A stretch of DNA of 64,000 bases, from NCBI RefSeq assembly GCF_003945545.1, contig NZ_CP029617.1, positions 1,871,001 through 1,935,000 of the forward strand, in the 5' to 3' direction. A program made the position numbers and the translations under genes. The notes below the pieces were generated by a model. The model was given only the letters and a program-made list of their open reading frames with translations, was not told the origin of the DNA and searched no databases. Of this stretch, positions 15,797 to 23,115 are shown one piece after another (the first letter of the stretch is position 1; each line of letters starts with the position of its first letter). The stretch comes from Streptomyces sp. WAC 01529 (lineage in GTDB: Bacteria > Actinomycetota > Actinomycetes > Streptomycetales > Streptomycetaceae).

Positions 15797-15882
15797 CAGT
15801 GACGGCGTGGACCGGAACGACAGCGTCGGCACGTGCGGAGAACGGGTGAGTCGAGCGTGGCAGTGACGCGGGCGGGGGGCAT

Positions 15883-16341
15883 GTGAACGCGGGAATGGTG
15901 CGGCCGTTGGATCTGAACACCTTGGTCCGGCTCTCCCGGCGGCGACAGCGCGCCGGGGTCCCGCCACCCCCGCCCCTGCGGCTCGATCTGCCCGAGGGCA
16001 TGACCGAGCCGCTCGGCCGCGACGCGGTGGCGGTGCCGGCGGCGCTCGGGCCCCGGCTGATGGCGCGGCTGCCCCGTGTGGGGTGCGTGTACGAGGACGG
16101 GCCGCGCTGGTGGTGGATCGTTCCGGCGGACTCCGACGTCGCCATGGAGTGGCCCTCGCCGGTCGCCTACTCGGCGGGCGCGGTCGTGCGGGACGGCGGC
16201 CGCCGGGCGCCTGTGCTGATCAATCGGCCCGAGGGCGATGTGCCCTACACCCCGCCGATTCCGCTGTATCTGGCGCTGTGCCGGGCGACGGGGACGACAC
16301 CCGGGTGGTCCCGGGTGGGGGCGGGGGCTCCGCTGGGTTGA
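15883..16341 (+). CDS. Hypothetical protein (152 aa)
   Basis: A soluble 152-residue protein with strong codon bias but no family that I recognise. It starts with a basic segment (LSRRRQRAGVPPPPPL), then has a WWWIVPADSD strand (about 76-85) and an LINRPEGDVPYTPPIPLYLALCRATG stretch. The GTG at 15883 sits just after a G-rich stretch; an ATG at 15895 is an alternative. It follows the ATP-binding protein gene on the same strand with 165 bp of repeat-rich DNA between. Confidence 0.65.
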   Translation: MNAGMVRPLDLNTLVRLSRRRQRAGVPPPPPLRLDLPEGMTEPLGRDAVAVPAALGPRLMARLPRVGCVYEDGPRWWWIVPADSDVAMEWPSPVAYSAGAVVRDGGRRAPVLINRPEGDVPYTPPIPLYLALCRATGTTPGWSRVGAGAPLG

Positions 16342-16363
16342 GGGGCTCTTGGCCGAGCGGCCC

Positions 16364-16540
16364 TTACGGGACTGGTTCGGGCTCGCGCACGATCACCTGG
16401 AAGGTGTCCGACGCGAGGTCCATCACGACCTCCGCGGGCTGCCCCTCCTGGCGGCGGGCCCGCGCGAACTCCTCCGCGGGCCACGACCCGCGGGGCCCGC
16501 CCGCGGGAAACCTCTCAAGCACCAGTCGGCCGTTCGTCAT
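16364..16540 (-). CDS. Small hypothetical protein (58 aa)
   Basis: A 58-residue ORF starting MTNGRLVLERFPAGG and ending VIVREPEPVP. The ATG at 16540 has an ACAGGA element 5 nt upstream, better than the longer start at 16642, whose extra 34 residues look non-coding. The composition (RGSWPAEEFARARRQEGQPAEVVMD) suggests a small folded acidic/basic protein. I do not recognise the family. It is convergent with the 152-aa gene, 22 bp away. Confidence 0.6.
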   Translation of the reverse strand: MTNGRLVLERFPAGGPRGSWPAEEFARARRQEGQPAEVVMDLASDTFQVIVREPEPVP

Positions 16541-16644
16541 GTTCCTGTCCCCCGTACGGTTCGGTCCGGTTCTACTGGTGAGAACGCGTCCGGGACCCTT
16601 AAGGGCTCGCGACGTAACCGAACCGACACGCAGTCGAGGCATTT

Positions 16645-16705
16645 CCCAGGGTTCTCCCGGGGTCTTCCGGGGCCTCCCCGGGTTCTCCCGAGGTCCTCCT
16701 GAGGG
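16645..16705. repeat. Imperfect GGGTTCTCCC / GGTCTTCC repeats
   Basis: The 168-bp gap between the small ORF and the DUF899 gene contains repeated 10- to 12-nt blocks of the GGGTTCTCCCGGGG type, interleaved with CCGGGGCCTCCCCGG palindromes. They lie directly after the DUF899 stop codon and could serve as a terminator by multiple overlapping hairpins. Confidence 0.45.
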
Positions 16706-16708
16706 GCC

Positions 16709-17392
16709 TCAGTCCTCGTACTCGTCGTGGTACCGCACCCGCGCGCTCCCCGCCGGGGCCCCCAGCGCCGACGCACGTCCCGCCGGTCGCTCCCACTCCT
16801 CCTGGCGGCCGAGCGCGGTGAGGTCGAGGAGGCTGGTCGTGGAGCCGATGCCGTCCAGGCCTCGGGCGAACGTCCCGTACGTGTGGTAGACGCGGTCACC
16901 GTCCCGCAGGAAGCAGTTGATCGCGGGCACATCGCGCGGCTCCTCGGTGGAGGACGCCCCGAAGTCGTGGTTGAAGTCGCCGCCATTCGTCGAGAACCAG
17001 GGCACGGTCCAGCCCATGCGGGCCTTGAAGGCGAGCAGCGCGGTGTACGGGGCGCGGGATACGGCGACGAAGTTCGTGCCGCGCGCCCGCAGATGCGCGA
17101 GGTGCCCGATCTGGTCGAGGAAGGCGGAGCAGCTGCGGCAGCCCGCGTCCCACTCGGGGGCGAACATGAAGTGGTAGACGATCAGCTGGTCACGCCCGTC
17201 GAAGAGGTCGAGCAGCGTCGCCTTCCCGTCGGAGCCGTCGAAGTAGTACTCCTTGTCGACCTCCACCATCGGCAGGCGGCGCCGCGCGGCGTTGAGTGCG
17301 TCGCGCGCGCGGGTGGCGGCCTTCTCCTCGGCCAGCAACTCCTCACGCGCGACGAGCCACTCCTCGCGTGTGACGATGTCCGGAAGTCCCAT
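16709..17392 (-). CDS. DUF899 thioredoxin-like protein
   Basis: A 227-residue member of the DUF899 family, a peroxiredoxin/thioredoxin-like fold. Seen here are EWLVAREELLAEEKAATR at the N-terminus, the conserved YHFMFAPEWDAGCRSCSAFLD block with a C85-x2-C88 pair, and a later FAVSRAPYTAL-type strand. A redox or thiol-related role is plausible but unproven. AGGAG sits 9 nt before the ATG and is abutted by the 3' arm of the inverted repeat at 17405-17438. Confidence 0.85.
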   Translation of the reverse strand: MGLPDIVTREEWLVAREELLAEEKAATRARDALNAARRRLPMVEVDKEYYFDGSDGKATLLDLFDGRDQLIVYHFMFAPEWDAGCRSCSAFLDQIGHLAHLRARGTNFVAVSRAPYTALLAFKARMGWTVPWFSTNGGDFNHDFGASSTEEPRDVPAINCFLRDGDRVYHTYGTFARGLDGIGSTTSLLDLTALGRQEEWERPAGRASALGAPAGSARVRYHDEYED

Positions 17393-17404
17393 GATGTGTC
17401 TCCT

Positions 17405-17438
17405 CCACCCTTCGGGCGCGTAGTTCTGCGAAGGGTGG
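17405..17438 (-). promoter_or_regulatory. 10-bp inverted repeat adjoining the DUF899 ribosome binding site
   Basis: CCACCCTTCG at 17405-17414 is exactly complementary to CGAAGGGTGG at 17429-17438, with a 14-nt spacer. On the gene's own strand the second arm runs straight into the AGGAG ribosome binding site. It could be a protein operator downstream of the promoter or an mRNA hairpin that limits ribosome access. Confidence 0.65.
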
Positions 17439-17532
17439 ACCGGCGGGGTGTGCGGAACTCATCGCTCAGGGGCGGGAAAAGCCGAAAAAAGTTGAGAATT
17501 CCCCTGCGCCGCAGGTCAGAGGCGTGCCGCGG

Positions 17533-18915
17533 TCAGCCCTCGTACTCCTGGACGCGCCTGCCATGGCTCCGGTCGACGAGTTCGGGCAACAGTTCACCCA
17601 ACTCCCGTACGGTTTCCGGGACATCGAGGGTCAGCAGCGCGCGGTCGCGCATCAAAACCCTGCCGTCCACGATCGTGGTGCGCACATCGGCGGAGCGGGC
17701 GCTGTGCACGAGGGTGGCGGCCAGGTCGTGTACGGGCTGCGTGTGCGGACCGGTCAGATCCACGAGGATGATGTCGGCCCGCAGCCCTTCGGCGAGGCTG
17801 CCGATCTCCTCCCCGAGACCGACGGCTCGCGCGCTCTGCAATGTGGCGTGGTCCAGGGCCTGGCGTGCGGTGAGCCAGGTCGGGTCGTGCTCCGCGTGCT
17901 TCTGCAGGAGGGCGGTGAGCGTCATGGACTCCCACACGTCGAGGGTGTTGTTCGACGCGGCGCCGTCCGTGGCGAGCCCGACGGGGATGCCGGCCTCGCG
18001 CAGCGCCCGCACGGGCGTGGTGTCCCAGGCGAACTTCAGATAGCCGCGGGGCGCGGAGGCGACGGCGACGTCCCCGCCCGCGCGGCGCAGTGCGGGCAGG
18101 TCGCGGGCGGGGTCGAGGCCGGTGGCGTGGGCGATGAGGAGGTGCACGTCGAGAAGCCCGGCGCGTTCCAGGATCTCGATGGGTGTGCGGCCGTGCCGGG
18201 CCAGGCTGTGGTCGGTCTGCTCCCGGCTCTCGGCGGCGTGGAGGTGGACCAACAGGCGGTGTTCGCGGGCGAGTTCGGCGGTGGCGGCGAGGTCGGCGTC
18301 GTCGACGGTGTAGGGGGCGTGCGGGGCGAGGCAGGTGGTGAGGCGTCCGCCCGCGGTGCCGCGCCGTCGCAGGGCGAAGTCGAGGGAGGCGGCCCGGCCC
18401 TCGGGTCCCTGGGAGCTGAAATAGGCCTGGCCGAGGACGGCGCGCAGGCCGCTCTCCTCGGTGACGTCGGCCACCGTGTCCATGGCGAAGTAGTGGTCGG
18501 CGAAGGTGGTGACGCCGCCGCGGATCATCTCGGCGCAGGCGAGCCGCGCGCCGAGGGCGACCACGCGCTCGGTCAGGTTCGACTCGATGGGCCAGATCCA
18601 GTCGTTGAACCACGCGTGGGCGGGCAGGTCCTCGGCGAGGCCGCGCAGGGCCACCATCGGGGTGTGCGTATGGCAATTGATCAGGCCGGGGAGGGCGATC
18701 GTGCCCCGCCCGTCGATGTGCTCGACGGCGGCGCCCGGCCCGGCGGGATCCTGGTCACTCCCGGCGCCGGGGGCGGTGACGGAGGCGATGACTCCCTCGC
18801 GTACGACGATCGTGGCGTCGTCGACGAAGAGGATCTCCCCGTCGGGCCCGTGGGTCAGGGCCGTGCAGCCGGTGATGACGAGGTCGGCGGGGCCCGGGGC
18901 GCGAGGCGGCGTCAT
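17533..18915 (-). CDS. Amidohydrolase / nucleobase-type deaminase
   Basis: A 460-residue amidohydrolase of the AtzA/TrzN and MTA/SAH-deaminase group, which replaces an amino group or halogen on a purine- or triazine-like ring. Metal-site residues are all visible: H82 and H84 in CHTHTP, the APHAPYT and HLHAAE histidines, and the Asp of ATDGAASNN. Flanking strands (GTIALPGLINCHTH, LRADIILVD) match the composite beta-sandwich. An 8-oxoguanine or adenosine-type substrate is possible; sequence does not decide. The stop lies 140 bp from the DUF899 start; both genes read leftward. Confidence 0.88.
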   Translation of the reverse strand: MTPPRAPGPADLVITGCTALTHGPDGEILFVDDATIVVREGVIASVTAPGAGSDQDPAGPGAAVEHIDGRGTIALPGLINCHTHTPMVALRGLAEDLPAHAWFNDWIWPIESNLTERVVALGARLACAEMIRGGVTTFADHYFAMDTVADVTEESGLRAVLGQAYFSSQGPEGRAASLDFALRRRGTAGGRLTTCLAPHAPYTVDDADLAATAELAREHRLLVHLHAAESREQTDHSLARHGRTPIEILERAGLLDVHLLIAHATGLDPARDLPALRRAGGDVAVASAPRGYLKFAWDTTPVRALREAGIPVGLATDGAASNNTLDVWESMTLTALLQKHAEHDPTWLTARQALDHATLQSARAVGLGEEIGSLAEGLRADIILVDLTGPHTQPVHDLAATLVHSARSADVRTTIVDGRVLMRDRALLTLDVPETVRELGELLPELVDRSHGRRVQEYEG

Positions 18916-18920
18916 CTGTT

Positions 18921-18995
18921 CACGGTAGCGCTCAGCCTCGCGCGTCCACGGTAGCGCTCAGCCTCGCGCGTCCACGGTAGTGCTCACCCTCGCGG
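18921..18995. repeat. 26-bp tandem direct repeat (~2.9 copies)
   Basis: Two exact 26-bp copies (18921-18946, 18947-18972; beginning CACGGTAGCGCTCAGC) are followed by a slightly diverged third copy from 18973 that covers the end of the phospholipase gene. The array fills the whole spacer between the phospholipase stop and the amidohydrolase start, so it is the 5' region of the latter. Confidence 0.9.
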
Positions 18996-20039
18996 CAGGA
19001 CCGTCGAGAGGACCGTCGGCAGCGGATACCAGTCGGACGACACGATGCTGGCGTGCCGGCGCGCGAGCAGGGCGACCCGCTCCTTGGCCTGCGCCTCGGT
19101 GGGGCGCGTCCCGTCGATGGCGGGAGCGACGTTGTGGGCGTCGGTCATGATGACGAGATAGCGCCGGTCGGCGTACCACCCCGTGTCGATGCCGCCGCCC
19201 GCGTACGCGGAGGCGTCCCCGTCGAACAGCACGAACCACGGCCGGATCGAGGGGTCCGCGTACCGCCCGCGCGGATCCCCCGCCTCGGCGCCGAGCACGG
19301 CGGGGAAGGCGGCGGCCTCCCCGAGGCGGCCCGCCGCGGCGAGGTCGCGCAGATGGGTGGCGTACTCGCGGTCGGTCCACAGGGTGTCGGCGGGGTTGCC
19401 CTGCTCGACGGTGCCGGGTATCAGCTCGACCACGAACTTCCCCGCCAGCTCGTCGCGGTCCGGCCAGCCCTTGGCCCGTACGGCGTCGTCGAGGGTGGCG
19501 TGCCCCGCGGCCAGTTGGCCGGGCCGGTACACGGCGTCGCCGAGCACGTTCGTGAGGAGCGCGTCGAGGTCGGCGGGCCCGCGCCCGCGTCTGCCCTGGA
19601 ACCCGTCCTTCAGTTCGACCTTGACCAGGATCGGCCGGTGGCCGGGGTGGGCGTCGTGCCAGGTGCGCATGTCTCGCAGGCACCCGGCCAGGCTCTGGTT
19701 GCGCGGCTTGGTGCGCAGTTCGGCGGGGCTCTGGGCGTTCTCGCAGTTGTTGTCGTTGCCGAGGGGGTTGCTGTGGGAGACCCGCCAGCCGCTGCCGAAC
19801 ACGTTGGTCCATACGTCGAGTTCGAGCATCCCCGCGCCGGAGTCGAGAGCGTCGGCGAAGTACGGGTACTTCGCCTTCTCGTACGCGTTGTGCAGGCCGA
19901 CGCCGGTCGTGGCCGAGTAGGCGGAGCCCGGCGCGGGATCGTCGGCGGCGACGGCGGCCCCGCTCCCGCCGCCCAGCGCGCCCCACGCGACGAGGGCCCC
20001 CGCCACCAGCCCCACCACGCCCCTCTTCGGCACCGTCAC
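18984..20039 (-). CDS. Secreted Ca2+-dependent PI-PLC-type phosphodiesterase
   Basis: A 351-residue exported TIM-barrel enzyme of the PI-PLC-C1 family (Ca2+-dependent phosphoinositide phospholipase C). The barrel starts with GLHNAYEKAKYPYF, followed by LELDVWTNVFGSGWRVSHSN (catalytic His and acidic Ca2+ ligands), PILVKVELK and FVVELIPGT strands, and ends IVSSDWYPL. The signal peptide (VPKRGVVGLVAGALVAWGAL then AAVAAD) supports the GTG start at 20039, preceded by GAGGGGGC. It probably attacks phospholipid headgroups outside the cell. Confidence 0.85.
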   Translation of the reverse strand: MTVPKRGVVGLVAGALVAWGALGGGSGAAVAADDPAPGSAYSATTGVGLHNAYEKAKYPYFADALDSGAGMLELDVWTNVFGSGWRVSHSNPLGNDNNCENAQSPAELRTKPRNQSLAGCLRDMRTWHDAHPGHRPILVKVELKDGFQGRRGRGPADLDALLTNVLGDAVYRPGQLAAGHATLDDAVRAKGWPDRDELAGKFVVELIPGTVEQGNPADTLWTDREYATHLRDLAAAGRLGEAAAFPAVLGAEAGDPRGRYADPSIRPWFVLFDGDASAYAGGGIDTGWYADRRYLVIMTDAHNVAPAIDGTRPTEAQAKERVALLARRHASIVSSDWYPLPTVLSTVLPRG

Positions 20040-20130
20040 GCCCACCGCCCCCTCGCACACCGCTTCGGCCAAGTCAGGTGCAAGGTAAGGGAGTCGAGTG
20101 ACGTGGGGGAAGACGGTGGCTTACGGCTTT

Positions 20131-20250
20131 GGGGGCGAGGGGGGCGGGGTGGCACGATCTGGGGCTGGGGCTGAGGGTGGAGGGGTACGGGGGGCGGTGG
20201 GGGCGGTTGGGATGGCGGGGGCGGCTGGGGTAGTCAGGGCGCTTGGGGCG
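20131..20250 (+). other. G-tract cluster (G-quadruplex-prone) upstream of the 2H gene
   Basis: More than ten runs of three to six G separated by 1-7 nt lie on the + strand between the divergent phospholipase and 2H-phosphoesterase genes (for example the block 20161-20185 with four runs of at least three G). This satisfies the common G3+N1-7 quadruplex pattern several times over. It could also act as a roadblock or affect translation of the downstream gene. Confidence 0.5.
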
Positions 20251-20255
20251 GTTGG

Positions 20256-21173
20256 GTGACAGTGGCGAGGGCGGTGATGAGGGTGGCTGGCGGTGATGCG
20301 GTGGACGCGTGCGGTGTGAGGGGCGCCTTTGGCACGGGTGGCGCTTCTGGCACGGGTGGCGCTTCTGGCACGGGTGGCGCTTCTGGCACGGGTGGCGCTT
20401 CTGGCACGGGTGGCGCTTCTGGCGCGGGTGGCGCTTCTGGCGCGGGTGGCGCTTGCCATGCTGTGGGCGCCTCCAACGCGGTCGGCGCGTTCGGCGCTTC
20501 CCCTGCTGTGAAGGCCTCCCGCACGGCAGCCGAGCCCGGCGCGACGGACACCTCCGACACAGCAGCCGACCCCGACACCGCCAACGACACCGAGACCGAC
20601 CCCAACACGACAAGCGACGCCGACCCATCGGCCGACGGCTGGGCCGACCTCCCCGGCGACACGGCCCTCACCATCCGTATCCCCGAGGCGAACCCCCTGG
20701 TGAGCGCGGACTTCCCGGCCCACGTGACCGTCCTCTACCCGTTCCTCAACACCTCCCGCTTCTCCGCCTCCACGCACACCGACCTGACGAACCTCTTCGC
20801 GGCCCACGCGCCCTTCACCCTGACGTTCGCCGAATTCCGCCGCTACCCGGGCGTCCTCTACCTCCCCCCGGCCCCCGACGCCCCGGTACGCGCCCTCACC
20901 GCGTCCCTCACCGCCCGCTGGCCCGAGGCGGTCCCCTACCGAGGCATCTTCACCCCGCCCCTCGCACCCCACTTGACGCTCGCGAACCACGAGGGCCCCG
21001 ACACCTGCGAAGCCGCCTACGACGCCCTGGAGTCCGAACTCGCCCCGCACCTGCCGATCGTCAGCATGGTGAGCACCGTTCACCTGATCGTGACGGACGG
21101 AGCGGGCGGCGACTGGCGGGACCTCGCGACGTACCGCCTGGGAGGGGCGGACGCCGCGTACCTTGACCGTTGA
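20256..21173 (+). CDS. 2H phosphoesterase (2'-5' RNA ligase-like) with repeat-rich N-terminus
   Basis: The C-terminal ~170 residues are a 2H phosphoesterase domain with both catalytic HxT motifs, HVTV at 156-159 and HLTL at 239-242, spaced as in the LigT/2'-5' RNA ligase family. Such enzymes act on cyclic phosphodiesters of RNA or nucleotides. The N-terminal ~130 residues are unrelated: a (GASGTG)n Gly-rich tract (residues 23-68, from seven 18-bp units) and then an Asp/Thr-rich acidic linker. The true start may be internal; GTG 20256 is the first in a frame with sound codon bias. The stop overlaps the next gene's frame. Confidence 0.7.
   Translation: MTVARAVMRVAGGDAVDACGVRGAFGTGGASGTGGASGTGGASGTGGASGTGGASGAGGASGAGGACHAVGASNAVGAFGASPAVKASRTAAEPGATDTSDTAADPDTANDTETDPNTTSDADPSADGWADLPGDTALTIRIPEANPLVSADFPAHVTVLYPFLNTSRFSASTHTDLTNLFAAHAPFTLTFAEFRRYPGVLYLPPAPDAPVRALTASLTARWPEAVPYRGIFTPPLAPHLTLANHEGPDTCEAAYDALESELAPHLPIVSMVSTVHLIVTDGAGGDWRDLATYRLGGADAAYLDR
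20331..20456 (+). repeat. Seven tandem 18-bp units inside the 2H gene
   Basis: Units of 18 bp begin at 20331, 20349, 20367, 20385, 20403, 20421 and 20439. Five are identical GGCACGGGTGGCGCTTCT, and the last two begin GGCGCGGG. The period is a multiple of three, so copy-number changes keep the frame. Confidence 0.95.
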
Positions 21174-21217
21174 CGCCCACACCCTCCGCCGAACCCTCCG
21201 CCGAAAGGGACCGTCCC

Positions 21218-21724
21218 GTGGCTCGCAACCTCTCCCGCATCACCCGCACCCGACTCGCCGTGGCGGGCGCCGCGACCGCGGTCCTCGCGGTCGGCGCACC
21301 CGCGGCGTACGCCTCGCTGGCCGACGAGACACGGCCGACGTCCTCGGCGGTGTCGTCCTCGGCGGCGCCCTCCGCGTCGACGGCCGCCCGGGGCGAGCCG
21401 TTCACCGAGACCCGCCTCCTCTTCGGCACGGAACGCCCCGACGGCGGGCCCACCGTCACCGACAAGCAGTTCATGGCCTTCATCGACAAGGAGGTGACGC
21501 CAAGCTTCCCCGACGGGCTGACCATCCAGGACGGACGCGGGCAGTGGCGCGACTCCAACGGCAGGATCGAGCGGGAGCGTTCGTACGAACTGATCCTGCT
21601 GTACCCGACGGGTGAGGCGCGCAAGAAGGACGTCCTGATCGAGGAGATCCGCAGCGACTACGAGAAGGCGTTCGCGCAGGACTCGGTGGCACGGCTCGAC
21701 GACCGCACGCGAGTCGACTTCTGA
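21218..21724 (+). CDS. DUF3574 secreted protein
   Basis: A 168-residue exported protein. The GTG at 21218 is preferred: AAAGGGA lies 8 nt upstream and it gives a clean signal peptide (RTRLAVAGAATAVLAVGAPAAYA). The mature domain has the DUF3574 pattern: FTETRLLFGTERPDGGPTV, VTDKQFMAFIDKEVTPSFPDGLTI, and YELILLYP. DUF3574 proteins are small exported alpha/beta domains of unknown function. A Ser/Ala/Thr linker separates signal peptide and domain. It starts 44 nt after the 2H gene, which suggests co-transcription. Confidence 0.85.
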   Translation: MARNLSRITRTRLAVAGAATAVLAVGAPAAYASLADETRPTSSAVSSSAAPSASTAARGEPFTETRLLFGTERPDGGPTVTDKQFMAFIDKEVTPSFPDGLTIQDGRGQWRDSNGRIERERSYELILLYPTGEARKKDVLIEEIRSDYEKAFAQDSVARLDDRTRVDF

Positions 21725-21736
21725 CCCCTTCCGAAG

Positions 21737-21764
21737 CCGCGGCGCCCCAAGGGGCCCCGGCCGC
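21737..21764. terminator. Hairpin between convergent genes
   Basis: GCCCC-AA-GGGGC at 21744-21755, extended by flanking GC-rich bases, lies about 20 nt after the DUF3574 stop and 30 nt from the stop of the SWIM gene. It probably terminates transcription from both directions. Confidence 0.6.
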
Positions 21765-21784
21765 TCACGGCTGAGCCCCCTGCG

Positions 21785-23068
21785 TCACCCCCCGAACACC
21801 GCCGTCAGCGCCCCCACCACATCCGCGTCCGCTTCGCCCTCGGGCCACCAGTCCGCCGCGCCCGGCTCGCTGCGGTAGGGGTACCAGCGGCCGTCGCGGC
21901 CGTAGCGGAGCTGGAGGGAGGCTGTCGGGTTCGTGAGGGTGTTGCGGTGGATCGTCATGCGGGGGAGGTCGGCTGCCGCGAGGGCGCCGCGGGCGCGGTC
22001 GAAGGGGCCCGCCGGGGGGTCCCAGGGGGTTTCCAGGGTTGCCAGGCCCTCCTCGCCGCCCTGGCGCCAGGCCGCCGCCGCGCGGGAGAGGTCGGCGGGG
22101 GTGCTGCCCACCGAGCGGGCCAGCTCGGCGAATTGGCGGCTGAAGGTGCGGCGGCCCGTGAGGCCCGGGTGGGAGGCCGCGAGGCGGACCGCGTCGTGCC
22201 AGGGAGACGTGGCGGTGAAGGGGTCCGTGCCCGTGGTGAGGAAGGCGTGCGCCCTCGCCGCCGCGTCCGTGACCAGGAACTCCAGGGACGTCGGATCCGG
22301 GGCGCCCGGGAGGGAAGGGAGCACGGGGGGCTCGCCCGGGTGGGCCGGAGGCGGCAGCGGGGGCGGGAGCGCGGGGCGGTACTCCGTGGCCAGGGCGTTC
22401 CTGGCCGGGGTGCCGGGGAGGACGGGCTCGCGGGAGGTGTCGGGCGCGGGCGGGGGCGGCTGCTGCTCGGCCGCCGCCTTGTGCGCGTTGCGGCGGGAGA
22501 GTTCGTCCAGGAGGTCCTGCTCCTCACCGCCGCGCAGCAGCAGGAGGACGAAGGGGTCGGCGTCCAGGAGGCGGGCCGTCTGGTAGGCGAGGGCCGCCGC
22601 GTGCTTGCAGGGGTGGCCCCGGTCCGGGCAGGTGCAGGAGGGCGCGAGCTCGCGTGCGCCCGGCAGGAGGGGGACGTCCGCTCGGATCGCCGCTTCGGCC
22701 AGCGCGTGCGGCATGTCCTTGTCGAGCAGCGCCGCGATGTGCGCGGGGTCCGTGGCCACCGCGTCCAGGAAGCGGTCCCAGTGGTCGGGGAGCATCGTGC
22801 GCAGACGGATCTCCGCGCGGTAGGGGCGGGGGCGGCTGCCGTGGACGTACGCGACGATGCGGCCCGGCGCGACGGTGATCGTGTCGACCGCGCCTTCACG
22901 GGCGTACGTACGGCCGCGGGCCAGGCGCGCCTGGTCCAGGGCGCTCTCCTCCAGCGCGTCGATCCACGCGTTGCCCCACCAGGACGCGGCGAAGGGCGCG
23001 TCGGGGTCGGGGTGCGCCGGCAGGGCGGGGAAGACGCGGCCGCTGCCCATGCGGCTCGTCTCGCTCAT
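21785..23068 (-). CDS. SWIM zinc-finger protein
   Basis: A 427-residue protein with a SWIM zinc-binding motif CxCx6CxH (C145, C147, C154, H156) after an N-terminal WWGNAWIDALE block. This architecture is a standard partner of bacterial SNF2 helicases. The middle third (about 190-260) is proline-rich; the C-terminal part has repeated helical segments ending in GRWYPYRS. It starts 47 nt after the SNF2 stop on the same strand, so the two form a unit. DNA or protein binding in repair or recombination is likely, but no function is proven. Confidence 0.88.
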   Translation of the reverse strand: MSETSRMGSGRVFPALPAHPDPDAPFAASWWGNAWIDALEESALDQARLARGRTYAREGAVDTITVAPGRIVAYVHGSRPRPYRAEIRLRTMLPDHWDRFLDAVATDPAHIAALLDKDMPHALAEAAIRADVPLLPGARELAPSCTCPDRGHPCKHAAALAYQTARLLDADPFVLLLLRGGEEQDLLDELSRRNAHKAAAEQQPPPPAPDTSREPVLPGTPARNALATEYRPALPPPLPPPAHPGEPPVLPSLPGAPDPTSLEFLVTDAAARAHAFLTTGTDPFTATSPWHDAVRLAASHPGLTGRRTFSRQFAELARSVGSTPADLSRAAAAWRQGGEEGLATLETPWDPPAGPFDRARGALAAADLPRMTIHRNTLTNPTASLQLRYGRDGRWYPYRSEPGAADWWPEGEADADVVGALTAVFGG

Positions 23069-23115
23069 CCCGCTGACCCGGCCGAGGCCGCCGCCCCTCG
23101 CGGCGCCGCGCGGGC

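Noticed and set aside
20331..20456. CRISPR-like array
   Set aside because: The repeats are contiguous 18-bp units without spacers and are inside a coding frame. No cas genes are present.
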